Assembly: GCF_900116565.1 (NCBI RefSeq)
Contig: NZ_FPCJ01000001.1
Coordinates: 1,918,540-1,982,539 of the forward strand
Source of the DNA: Thermoflavifilum thermophilum
Lineage (GTDB): Bacteria > Bacteroidota > Bacteroidia > Chitinophagales > Chitinophagaceae
Length of the DNA: 64,000 nt
Reading direction: 5' to 3'
Below are positions 11,343-20,045 of the stretch, one piece after another; position 1 is the stretch's first letter, and each line of letters begins with the position of its first letter. Both the position numbers and the translations under genes were made by a program. Below the pieces are notes generated by a model. It saw only the letters and a program-made list of their open reading frames with translations, did no database searches and was not told the DNA's origin.

Positions 11343-11766
11343 CGCCTTCGCGGGCGCTCCGGCGGCAAAGTGTTGCTGCAAATGGGCGGTCGTGGAAATG
11401 CTGCCGACATCTTGGGTATCCTCGAGAGGATGATCCAGTCCCTTGATGGGCACTGAATTACAGGGATTTTATCCACCGTATTATTTTCATGGACCGGAGG
11501 AATATCAGGAGTGGCTCCGTGTGAGCGGTTTTCGTGTCGTGTGCGTTGAGCTCATTCCAAAAGATATGCAGCCTCAGGGATTGGAGGGCTTATTGGGTTT
11601 TCTTCGGACAACTGCGTTCCCCTATACAGACTGTCTGCCAGTTGAGCTGCGCGATGCTTTTCTTACGGAGGTTGTCTCTGCTTATATAGCGGCTCATCCG
11701 ATTGACACTTTTGGTTATACACACGTACAAATGATTCGCCTGGAGGTTGAGGCCTATGCCATCTAA
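11343..11766 (+). pseudogene. Truncated, frameshifted SAM-dependent methyltransferase
   Basis: From about 11367 one frame encodes KVLLQMGGRGNAADILGILE, a pattern typical of the middle of trans-aconitate-type methyltransferases. Near 11440 the match jumps to another frame and continues with PPYYFHGPEEYQEWL and further C-terminal sequence to 11766. The N-terminal SAM-binding half is missing. The DNA is GC-rich compared with the rest of the island, which suggests a non-Bacteroidetes donor. Its last codons overlap the start of the next broken gene. Confidence 0.65.
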
Positions 11767-12615
11767 CCTGTATCATCAGGGCGTTGCAGTTGAAATGGAC
11801 AGCGACGAATTTTGCCTCATTGGTCACCGTCTTGTTGACCAGATTGTCGAATTCCTCGATGGCCTCACCATGCGACCTGTAATCCCAACTGAATCGGCAC
11901 AGCCAGTTAAGGTCTGGAGGAAAAAACGGCGGAGCTTCTCTCCAATCATCCGCTGTTCAACGGTCATCCAAGGTTTTGGGGCTACATCACTTCCTCTGCC
12001 ACGCCCATTGGCGCGCTCGCAGATTTTTTGGCGAGCGCGATCAACCAAAATACGGGCGCATTTATTCTCTCACCATTGGCAACAGAGATCGAGGCACAGA
12101 CGATTCGCGGGCTTGCTGAACTGATCGGTTTTCCTCGCACGTGCGGCGGACTGTTGGTGAGTGGCGGTAACGTGGCAAACTTTGTCTGTTTTCTTGCTGC
12201 ACGACAGGCAAAGGCAAACTGGGATATCAAGCACGAAGGGCTTTCGGCTAATCGCCCACGCTTGACGGTGTATGTATCACAGGCAACCCACACCTGGATT
12301 AACAAGGCATCAGAATTGTTTGGCATGGGCGCGGACTCGGTGCGTTGGATCGAGACCGACGCGAACCAACAGATAAACATTGACGCGCTGGAAAGGCAAA
12401 TCCTTGCTGATCGCGACAAGGGGGTCCTACCTTTCATGATCGTTGGCACGGCAGGGACGGTAGGTGTGGGTGCGGTGGATCCGCTACCCGAGATCGCAGC
12501 GCTCTGCAAACAATATGGCCTGTGGTTCCACGTGAACGGCGCCTACGGCGCCCCAGCCGCATGTTTGCCAGAAGTTTCCGAAAAGTATTTAAAAGCAGCG
12601 AGATGCAAGCCTTAA
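11756..12615 (+). pseudogene. Truncated PLP-dependent aromatic amino acid decarboxylase
   Basis: The first 50 residues (ATG at 11756) match the N-terminus of group II decarboxylases. Near 11925 the frame changes, after which HPRFWGYITSSATPIGALAD and QNTGAFILSPLATEIE follow up to the AYGAPAA region. The sequence then ends before the PLP-binding lysine (usual DPHK motif). The PLP-contacting aspartate of HVDxAYG is asparagine (HVNGAYG). The enzyme cannot be active. The GC-rich codon use matches the preceding methyltransferase fragment, so both probably arrived together. Confidence 0.75.
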
Positions 12616-13135
12616 GGTTGAACTGTATAAACCGGTGTCCGGACGGGGTAATCAGAGATAAAGCATCACTTTTTCAAAAGAAATGTAAGCAAGCTGGCTA
12701 TAGACAAAGGAGAATACTCATACGAAAAGGGTATGAAAAACCAAAAATAATTCAATAACGGGGCAGAGGGGATTCTTTTTTTGTTTTATTTTTAAATTTA
12801 CAACCAGGAAAATCACTTTGTGACCCTGAGGGGGCTGTTTTTTCCCTTTATCCAGGGTGTGAAATTCAGCAGGAAGCTATTGGGTTAAAAGACTCTATGA
12901 AGTAAGAGAAAAATGGTTCGAGTCAAAATCGTAAATTTTTTTTAAAGTAAAGTAATTGGAAGTTTAAGAATTAAATTTTAAGTTACGGAAGTTTTTTAGT
13001 TAGGTTTTTCAAAAACAACCTTGGGTAACTTGGCAGGCATATATTTATCTCGATGTGTGTATATTGATAAGCGGGTCTACGATTTTTACAAATAAAAACG
13101 AGTTAGTTGCTATTTTTTGACAAGACACGACATCA
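12616..13135. other. Gene-poor stretch between decayed and later cassettes
   Basis: About 520 bases. The first 130 bases still read as an open frame fused to the decarboxylase remnant, with no family resemblance. The rest is AT-rich with long T and A tracts. I see no gene, no clear attC and no terminator. Confidence 0.4.
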
Positions 13136-13555
13136 ATGAAAAACAGATTATTCCCAACTTGGCAACAATTGTAAGAGCAGAAAAATCCATTAACTGTTGG
13201 AGGAAGGTCATTGGTAAAGTATTTTGATGACCACTTACCGAAAGACCCAAATTGGAAACCAGTATTAAAAAACCTTAAAGAATACAAAAGGTCAACTATT
13301 CCAAAGGCAGTTATTCGAGCTATTCAAGGCAAAGAGTATCAGAAATATGACGCGATACCTATTGATGACGGTCCAGATTATTATTACGAATGGTATTGGA
13401 TGCTTGATAAGTATTTTCTGACAGATCATGATGAAGTATTAATAGTTTGTGATAAAAGACAAAACATTTTTGATAGGGAACTTGACTGGTTAGAAAAGCG
13501 TGTAACTCTAACTGGTCTTGAAAAATTTCGTGAAACTATATTTACCTTACAGTAA
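13136..13555 (+). pseudogene. Hypothetical cassette gene with an in-frame stop codon
   Basis: An ATG at 13136, preceded by the cassette-leader motif GACACGACATCA, opens a frame that meets TAA at 13172-13174 after 12 codons. The same frame then continues for 126 codons to 13555 (KYFDDHLPKDPNWKPVLKNL, CDKRQNIFDRELDWLEKR). The continuity of frame suggests one gene with a nonsense mutation. Translation could restart at the TTG at 13211. No family was recognised; the protein would be small, acidic and soluble. Confidence 0.5.
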
Positions 13556-13584
13556 CATTCAGACTTCCGAAAAAGGTAGCTAGT

Positions 13585-14016
13585 ATGTCTAATGAATTTA
13601 GTGAAATTTTTGAACTTAATCAAGAACTGAAAGTGGGTAAGTTTAAAGATAATACAGTTTTATTCCATTCAGATCATATTGGATGGTTGAACATTGTTGA
13701 AGAAGACTGGGAATTCTATGTTTCTAATTCCTTTTTAGGGCTAAAAAAAGAAGGTTACAGTCCTTCTGATAAGGTAATTTTATTGCCAAGTCACAAGCTA
13801 GGAAAAGAGGTAGATCAAATGTCCCTTGACAAGAATATTGATGTGAATCACGTTTTTGAAGAAGATATAGAAACACAGTACCACCCACATAAAAAAGCAT
13901 TTTGGATGGGTGACACCCGATTGAAAATGTCAACTATTCATGGCTTTAAAGAGTGGGAACTCTTGAACATTGTATTATTCAATCCTGGACGAGCTCCTGA
14001 AAGCAATAAAAATTAG
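13585..14016 (+). CDS. Hypothetical protein (cassette gene)
   Basis: A 143-residue soluble, acidic protein of unknown family, starting at an ATG 29 bases after the previous frame. It contains several aromatic residues and a C-terminal FNPGRAP. It lies just upstream of an attC-like element at 14139, so it is probably cassette cargo. No membrane segment or signal peptide is visible. Confidence 0.6.
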   Translation: MSNEFSEIFELNQELKVGKFKDNTVLFHSDHIGWLNIVEEDWEFYVSNSFLGLKKEGYSPSDKVILLPSHKLGKEVDQMSLDKNIDVNHVFEEDIETQYHPHKKAFWMGDTRLKMSTIHGFKEWELLNIVLFNPGRAPESNKN

Positions 14017-14138
14017 ATGCTAATGTTTATACAGCATTTACAAGGACAAGAGAAAATGTAATAATTCTAAATTCAAATAAAAGATATAATTCTTTTTGTG
14101 ATTAATTTCCTAAAAAATGGAACGAACAATAAAAACGA

Positions 14139-14274
14139 CTACTAACAAGATGTTGCTAAAAGCGGGACTGGAGAGTTTCAATTGGACATTTTTGCAGAGT
14201 TTAACTTTCATGATTTGATTGAACTCTTGTGCTAAAAATGCCACACCTTCGGCTAGCTGCAAACCTTTAAATGC
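14139..14274 (+). repeat. attC-like element
   Basis: The element starts with ACTACTAAC, has the left arm TTGCTAAAAGCGGGACTG, a central region with TTTTTGCAGAG and CTCTTGTGCTAAAAA, and the right arm ATGCCACACCTTCGGCTAGCTGCAAACC. It ends with the degenerate core TTTAAATGC. Length and right-arm sequence (CTTCGG.TAGC.GCAAACC) match the element at 29623-29758. Confidence 0.55.
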
Positions 14275-14298
14275 TATAATTCGAAATTAATACATCCA

Positions 14299-14946
14299 AT
14301 GAATCTAATACCAGACAAAAAAAATATCCGAAACCAATTTAATGCTTGCATGGCAAACTGCTCGAGCTTTTGGAGCTATTTAGAAAGTTATAAAAGTGCT
14401 TTTGAAGTACTAATGGATAAAGTATATCAATCAGGGTTTCACGTTGATACTCTTGCTATTCCTATTTTGTTTATTGTAAGGCACTGTATGGAATTAGGTT
14501 TTAAGGCCAATATTCGCTACTTTATTAAATATTCTGAAAAAAACGACTTCAAAGAAGCACGGACTCACAATTTAGAAAAACTTTATGTTGCATTTAAGCA
14601 GCATATTTTGGATACAATAAAAAACCTTAAAGACAAATATAGAATTGAAGTTGAAAAGACTGACATTGAGGAATTAAACAAATATTTTGATGAAGTAAAT
14701 AAACTAATAAATACATTTTACTTACTTGACAAAAACTCTTATGGTTTTAGATACCCATTTGTCAAAAAAAATAACATCTTAATTGACGACAAGGAAACGA
14801 TAAATTTACTTGATGTAAAGGACTTGTTTGAAAAAAGCATGTTGCTATTAACACATACAGCGGACGTATTTGCAAAATACACCGATTTTGCAGACGAAAT
14901 TGAAACTATGTATGAGGAAGAAATGAGAGCAAACTATGGATATTGA
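14299..14946 (+). CDS. HEPN-like hypothetical protein (cassette gene)
   Basis: This protein is 215 residues long and mostly alpha-helical. The segment RHCMELGFKANIRYF (about 57-71) followed by THNLEKLY (about 90) resembles HEPN-type helical bundles found in defence cassettes, but the canonical Rx4-6H motif is not evident. The start is an ATG 33 bases after the attC-like element at 14274. The next attC-like element begins 10 bases after the stop, so the gene exactly fills a cassette. The HEPN label is tentative. Confidence 0.6.
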   Translation: MNLIPDKKNIRNQFNACMANCSSFWSYLESYKSAFEVLMDKVYQSGFHVDTLAIPILFIVRHCMELGFKANIRYFIKYSEKNDFKEARTHNLEKLYVAFKQHILDTIKNLKDKYRIEVEKTDIEELNKYFDEVNKLINTFYLLDKNSYGFRYPFVKKNNILIDDKETINLLDVKDLFEKSMLLLTHTADVFAKYTDFADEIETMYEEEMRANYGY

Positions 14947-14955
14947 AGAAATTAC

Positions 14956-15090
14956 AGTAACTAACATCGTATTGGCAGTAGAGGCACTGAAAACTTTAAA
15001 TTCATCATTTGTAATTCTATCAGAGATTTGTGTAATTTTTTTGAAGTTTTTCAGTTTCCTCACGATCCCCAATACTCTAACTCCTGGCGG
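14956..15090 (+). repeat. attC-like element
   Basis: Homologous to the element at 26264-26400: both have AACATCGTATTGGCA(A/G)TAG at the left, ACTTTAAATTCATCATTTGTAATTC or close variants in the middle, and CCCCAATACTC or CGCCAATACG at the right. The left ATCGTATTGG pairs with the right CCAATACT. It marks the end of the cassette with the 14299-14946 gene and the left limit of the restriction operon. Confidence 0.6.
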
Positions 15091-15312
15091 CAAGCATAAT
15101 AAGGCATGACACAATAGACATTGGCACTAAATAAATACAAATTTTGATAGGTGACCAAAAACATACAGAACATATAACAAGTGGACAACGAGTAAACCAA
15201 ACCTTCAGTAATTGCAATGTATTCATGATTACCATTAAAAGCTAAAGTGTCAAGAGTATAGCCATGGAGCTACTTTATGCCAACACACAGACGATTAACA
15301 TGCTTAAACATA

Positions 15313-15320
15313 TAACTTTG
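15313..15320 (+). promoter_or_regulatory. Putative -7 element of the hsd operon
   Basis: TAACTTTG fits TAnnTTTG and lies 17 bases before the hsdR start codon. No -33 TTTG at 19-21 bases was found. The 15091-15312 stretch otherwise shows nothing recognisable. Confidence 0.4.
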
Positions 15321-15337
15321 ACTGATACAAATTTTAT

Positions 15338-18295
15338 ATGACTAAAGAGCAGCAAATAGAAAACAGTTTAATAGCCAAACTAACTGACCTGAAATACACG
15401 TACAGGACAGACTTAAGAGACAGGGCTTCGCTTGTAAATAATTTCCGTGAAAAGTTCCAGGCATTGAACCGCGTAAACCTGACGGATGCAGAGTTTGAAA
15501 GGCTTTATAGGGAAATTGTCAGTCCTGATGTTTTTGCATCTTCAAAAAGATTGAGAGAAATAAACACTCTTATTCGTGAGGACGGAACGCCATTGCATTA
15601 CACGTTGGTAAACATCAAGGACTGGTGCAAAAACGAATTTGAAGTCATCAACCAATTACGCATTAATACCAGCAACAGCTATCACCGATACGATGTGATT
15701 TTGCTGATAAACGGAATCCCCGTTGTGCAGATTGAACTGAAAAGCTTGGAGGTTAGCCCACGAAAAGCCATGCAGCAGATTGTGGATTACAAAAGTGATC
15801 CGGGCAACGGTTACACCAATTCATTGCTTTGTTTCATGCAATTATTCATTGTGAGCAACCGCACAAATACCTATTATTTTGCCAATAACAACGCTGCCCA
15901 TTTCCGTTTTAATGCTGACGAACAATTTTTACCGATTTATCAGTTTGCCACTGAGGACAATAAAAAGATTACACACTTAGACGACTTTTCAGAAAAGTTT
16001 TTAAGCAAGTGCACTTTAGGCGAGACGATAAGCAAATACATGGTATTGGTGGCCAGCGAACAAAAACTGGTAATGATGCGGCCTTACCAGATTTATGCGG
16101 TGAAGGCCATTGTAGATTGCATTCATCAAAACAGAGGCAACGGTTATATCTGGCACACTACCGGCAGCGGAAAAACATTAACTTCGTTCAAAGCAGCAAC
16201 TTTACTGAAAGACAATCCTGACATTGAAAAATGCCTGTTTGTGGTTGACCGTAAAGATCTTGACAGACAAACCCGGGAGGAGTTCAACAAATTTCAGGAA
16301 GGTTGCGTGGAAGAAAACACCAATACCGAAACGCTGGTAAGGCGTATGCTATCCGATGATTACGCCAACAAAGTTATTGTTACAACCATTCAAAAGCTGG
16401 GATTGGCTTTGGATCCTTCCAATAAAGATTACAGAGAACGTTTACAACCGTTAAGGGACAAACGCATCGTTTTCATTTTTGACGAGTGCCACCGTTCCCA
16501 GTTTGGCGAAAATCATAAAGCCATCCGGGAGTTTTTTCCAAACGCTCAGCTATTCGGATTTACAGGAACACCCATTTTTGAAGACAATGCAACTTACAAG
16601 CAAATAGACGGAACAGTTGGCTCGTATGTTACCACGAAAGACATTTTTCAAAAGCAGCTGCACGCCTATACCATTACCCATGCCATTGACGACAGGAATG
16701 TGTTGCGTTTTCATATTGACTATTTCAAGCCCGAAAGAAATGTAACCATTGGCAGCACCGAACATAAAAAAGCAGTCATTCATTCTATACTTAAAAAACA
16801 CGATGCCGCCACGCAAAGCAGGCGCTTTAACGCTTTGCTGGCAACAGCTTCTATCAACGATGCCATAGAATACTACGAACTTTTCAAAGAGATACAGGCA
16901 AAAAAAGCCAAAGAGGACGAAAATTTTATTCCCCTGAACATTGCCTGTGTATTTTCTCCTCCTGCCGAAGGCAATAAAGATGTACAGCAGCTACAGGAAG
17001 ATCTGCTCCAGGAAAAAGCCGACAACAAAGTTGAGCCCGAAAAGAAGAAAAAGGCATTGCAAGCCATCATTCGCGATTATAACAAACAATATGGCACCAA
17101 CCACCGCATTACTGAGTTTGATTTGTATTACCAGGATGTGCAACAAAGAATCAAATTTCAGAAGTTCAGCAATGCCGACTATCCGCACAAGAATAAAATC
17201 GACATCACCATTGTGGTGGATATGCTGCTTACCGGCTTCGACAGCCAGTATCTGAATACCTTGTATGTGGACAAGAATTTGAAATACCACGGTTTAATTC
17301 AGGCCTTTAGCCGAACCAACCGTATTTTGAACGATACTAAACCTTACGGAAACATTTTGGATTTCCGTAAGCAACAAGCCGAAGTGGACAATGCTATTGC
17401 TCTGTTCAGCGGTGAAGATACAGGACGAGCCAAAGAAATCTGGCTGGTTGACCCTGCCCCGAAGGTGATTGAAAAATTTGAGGCCGCTGTTAAGGCAATG
17501 GAAAAATGGATGCATGACAAAAATATGGTGGCAGAGCCGCAAGAAGTGTACAACATCAAGGGCGATGCTGCCCGCGTGGAGTTTATCAATCGCTTTAAAG
17601 AAGTGCAACGTCTGAAAACACAGCTTGACCAATACACCGATTTGACAGAAGAGCAAAAAGCAAAGATTGAACAACTCATGCCCGAAGAGCAATTGCGTTC
17701 GTTCCGCAGTTCGTATCTGGAAATTGCCAGGCAGCTCAAAGAAATTCAGCAAAAAGAAGGCGAAAAAGCCCCCGAAAACATTCAGCAACTCGATTTTGAA
17801 TTTGTGCTGTTTGCCTCTGCCCTTGTAGATTATGATTACATCATGAATTTGATTGCCAAATACACACAGAGCACACCCAAAAAGCAGAAAATGACCCGTG
17901 AGCAACTCATTGGTGTGCTAAGCAGTAGCGCCAACCTGATGGAAGAACGCGATGATATGATTGACTACATCAACACATTACAGGTGGGAAAGGGCCTCAA
18001 TGAAAAGGAAATAAAAGAGGGTTATCAGAAATTTAAGGAAGAAAAAATGGCTAAACAATTAACGGAAATTGCCGCCAAAAATGGGCTGGAGGTTTCTGCA
18101 TTGCAGCAATTTATCAATGCCATTATTAGTCGTATGATTTTTGATGCTGACAAGCTGCGTGAACTCTTTGAACCTTTTGACTTAGGTTGGAAAGAACGCA
18201 CCAAGCGGGAACTGGCATTGATGGAAGATTTGATTCCGTTACTTAAGAAAAAAGCAGAAGGCAGGGAAATAAGCGGATTAAAAGTATATGAGTAA
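15338..18295 (+). CDS. hsdR: Type I restriction endonuclease, HsdR subunit
   Basis: HsdR is the ATP-driven translocase and nuclease of a type I restriction-modification enzyme. In 985 residues: a PD-(D/E)xK nuclease domain with D119 and E133-x-K135 (DVILLINGIPVVQIELK), Walker A HTTGSGKT (273-280), DECH box (382-385), GFTGTPIF near 412, and the helicase motif VVDMLLTGFDSQYLNTLY near 627, then an HsdM-binding helical C-terminus. It starts a five-gene operon; the next gene overlaps by 8 bases. All catalytic motifs are intact. Confidence 0.96.
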   Translation: MTKEQQIENSLIAKLTDLKYTYRTDLRDRASLVNNFREKFQALNRVNLTDAEFERLYREIVSPDVFASSKRLREINTLIREDGTPLHYTLVNIKDWCKNEFEVINQLRINTSNSYHRYDVILLINGIPVVQIELKSLEVSPRKAMQQIVDYKSDPGNGYTNSLLCFMQLFIVSNRTNTYYFANNNAAHFRFNADEQFLPIYQFATEDNKKITHLDDFSEKFLSKCTLGETISKYMVLVASEQKLVMMRPYQIYAVKAIVDCIHQNRGNGYIWHTTGSGKTLTSFKAATLLKDNPDIEKCLFVVDRKDLDRQTREEFNKFQEGCVEENTNTETLVRRMLSDDYANKVIVTTIQKLGLALDPSNKDYRERLQPLRDKRIVFIFDECHRSQFGENHKAIREFFPNAQLFGFTGTPIFEDNATYKQIDGTVGSYVTTKDIFQKQLHAYTITHAIDDRNVLRFHIDYFKPERNVTIGSTEHKKAVIHSILKKHDAATQSRRFNALLATASINDAIEYYELFKEIQAKKAKEDENFIPLNIACVFSPPAEGNKDVQQLQEDLLQEKADNKVEPEKKKKALQAIIRDYNKQYGTNHRITEFDLYYQDVQQRIKFQKFSNADYPHKNKIDITIVVDMLLTGFDSQYLNTLYVDKNLKYHGLIQAFSRTNRILNDTKPYGNILDFRKQQAEVDNAIALFSGEDTGRAKEIWLVDPAPKVIEKFEAAVKAMEKWMHDKNMVAEPQEVYNIKGDAARVEFINRFKEVQRLKTQLDQYTDLTEEQKAKIEQLMPEEQLRSFRSSYLEIARQLKEIQQKEGEKAPENIQQLDFEFVLFASALVDYDYIMNLIAKYTQSTPKKQKMTREQLIGVLSSSANLMEERDDMIDYINTLQVGKGLNEKEIKEGYQKFKEEKMAKQLTEIAAKNGLEVSALQQFINAIISRMIFDADKLRELFEPFDLGWKERTKRELALMEDLIPLLKKKAEGREISGLKVYE

Positions 18296-18758
18296 AGGAT
18301 GGATGTATATACTGGAATGTGCCGATGGAAGCTATTACACCGGCAGCACGAGTAATTTGGAACTACGGCTGTTACAACATCAGGCAGGTGAAGGGGCGAA
18401 CTATACCAAAAAAAGACTGCCCGTAAAGTTGGTGTATTTTGAAGAGTTTCAACGAATAGATGAAGCGTTTTATCGTGAAAAACAGGTGCAGGGCTGGAGC
18501 AGGAAGAAAAAACAAGCCCTGATAAACGGAATGCCACAGGAATTACACCAATTGGCTGCGTGTTTGAATGAAACAAGTCATAAATATTACAACGGTGGTT
18601 TCGGCTCCGCTCAACCACCGTATGATGGCTCCGCTCAACCACCCACAGAAAATACACGCTGCCTTCGGCTACGCTCAGGCAGCGAAGCACAGCGGTGTCT
18701 GAGCGAAGTCGAAGACACCGCCACCACCCCAAAAACCACCAATCCCCAAAAATTCTAA
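18288..18758 (+). CDS. GIY-YIG nuclease superfamily protein with repeat-derived tail
   Basis: The first 85-90 residues are a compact GIY-YIG domain of the YhbQ/UPF0213 type: GWMYILECADGSYYTGSTSN, LELRLLQHQAGEGANYT and FREKQVQGWSRKKK-like sequence. Such small nucleases occur near type I restriction operons in Bacteroidetes, role unknown. The last 55 residues are encoded by three palindromic repeats (18594-18719) read as protein, giving a low-complexity tail. It overlaps hsdR by 8 bases and precedes hsdS by 9 bases, so it belongs to the operon. Confidence 0.88.
   Translation: MSKGWMYILECADGSYYTGSTSNLELRLLQHQAGEGANYTKKRLPVKLVYFEEFQRIDEAFYREKQVQGWSRKKKQALINGMPQELHQLAACLNETSHKYYNGGFGSAQPPYDGSAQPPTENTRCLRLRSGSEAQRCLSEVEDTATTPKTTNPQKF
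18594..18719. repeat. Three REP-like palindromes with variable stem and constant loop
   Basis: GGTGGTT/AACCACC (18594-18619), GCTGCCT/AGGCAGC (18658-18683) and GGTGTCT/AGACACC (18694-18719) each enclose a loop of the TTCGGCT(C/A)CGCTC type, the third in reverse orientation (GAGCGAAGTCGAA). A half-copy lies at 18628-18643. A related copy is at 38443-38468. Bacteroidetes genomes carry many dispersed repeats with this core. Confidence 0.75.
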
Positions 18759-18767
18759 TTCTGACAA

Positions 18768-20045
18768 ATGAGTAACAAAAAGAAAAATAGCACTTCTACT
18801 AAGCCCGGTGCAAGATTAGTGCCTAAACTGAGATTTCCGGAGTTTAAGGATAGCGGGGAGTGGGAAATGAAGACAATTGATGAAATTTGTGAAGTTCTAA
18901 ACAACCTACGCAAACCATTATCAAGTAATCTTCGAGAAAAGGGCGTATATCCTTATTACGGAGCAAGTGGAGTCATTGACTATGTAAAGGATTTTATATT
19001 CAATGAAAGGTTACTTCTAATTGGTGAAGATGGTGCAAAATGGGAAGCTTATGAGAAAACTGCTTTTATAGCCGAAGGTAAGTATTGGGTCAATAATCAT
19101 GCTCATGTATTGAAACCAATAGGAATTGTTGACACACTGCTTGAAAACTATTTGATTAAATTGGATATAAGTCCATTTATCACTGGTGCTGCACCGCCAA
19201 AACTAACACTCGGGAAATTAAAATCTATTCCAGTTCCAATTCCACAAAATCACCAAGAGCAACAAAAAATCGCTGCATTTCTTTCTTCTTTGGATGAACT
19301 AATCACCGCCGAGAGCCAAAAGCTGGAAGTGCTGAAAGAACACAAAAAGGGCTTGCTGCAAAACCTGTTCCCTCAGGAAGGCGAAACCGTCCCTAAACTG
19401 AGGTTCCCGGAGTTTAAAGGAAATTGGCAAATTGTTAGATTAGGTTGCTTAACTGAAATAAAGGGAAGAATCGGTTATAGAGGTTATACGACAAACGACA
19501 TAGTTGAAAAAGACCAAGGCGCAATCACTCTTAGTCCAAGCAATATTGACGACAACAACCAACTTAAATTTGATAAAGTTACATACATCAGTTGGGAAAA
19601 ATATTATGAATCACCTGAGATTATGTTGCAGGAAGGTTATACCGTTTTAGTCAAAACAGGTTCATCGTTTGGTAAAGCTGCATTTATAAAAAACCTTCCT
19701 GAAAAGTCAACTATAAATCCTCAATTAGTTGTTTTGAAACCCAAAAAAATCCTTGATAAATTTTTGTTTTTATTAATTTGCAATTCAACAATCCAAAAAC
19801 AAATAAACGAAACTGTTGTGGGTGGTGCAATACCAACATTATCACAGGAGAGTATTTCAAATTTTGTAATACTTGTTCCACCGAATGTTGATAAATATAA
19901 AAAGGAACAACAAAAAATCGCTGCCTGCCTTTCTTCTTTAGATGATTTAATCACTGCCCAAACGCAAAAAATAGAACTGCTCAAACAACAAAAAAAAGGC
20001 CTGTTGCAGGGGCTGTTTCCTAATCTAAATGAGGTAACGGTATGA
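18768..20045 (+). CDS. hsdS: Type I restriction specificity subunit HsdS
   Basis: HsdS selects the bipartite DNA target. The 425 residues contain two target-recognition domains, each followed by a conserved helical spacer: EQQKIAAFLSSLDELITAES near residue 163-185 and EQQKIAACLSSLDDLITAQT near 380-400. Both halves begin with P.LRFPEFK. This duplicated layout is the normal full-length HsdS. It overlaps the following ATPase gene by 4 bases. Confidence 0.95.
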   Translation: MSNKKKNSTSTKPGARLVPKLRFPEFKDSGEWEMKTIDEICEVLNNLRKPLSSNLREKGVYPYYGASGVIDYVKDFIFNERLLLIGEDGAKWEAYEKTAFIAEGKYWVNNHAHVLKPIGIVDTLLENYLIKLDISPFITGAAPPKLTLGKLKSIPVPIPQNHQEQQKIAAFLSSLDELITAESQKLEVLKEHKKGLLQNLFPQEGETVPKLRFPEFKGNWQIVRLGCLTEIKGRIGYRGYTTNDIVEKDQGAITLSPSNIDDNNQLKFDKVTYISWEKYYESPEIMLQEGYTVLVKTGSSFGKAAFIKNLPEKSTINPQLVVLKPKKILDKFLFLLICNSTIQKQINETVVGGAIPTLSQESISNFVILVPPNVDKYKKEQQKIAACLSSLDDLITAQTQKIELLKQQKKGLLQGLFPNLNEVTV

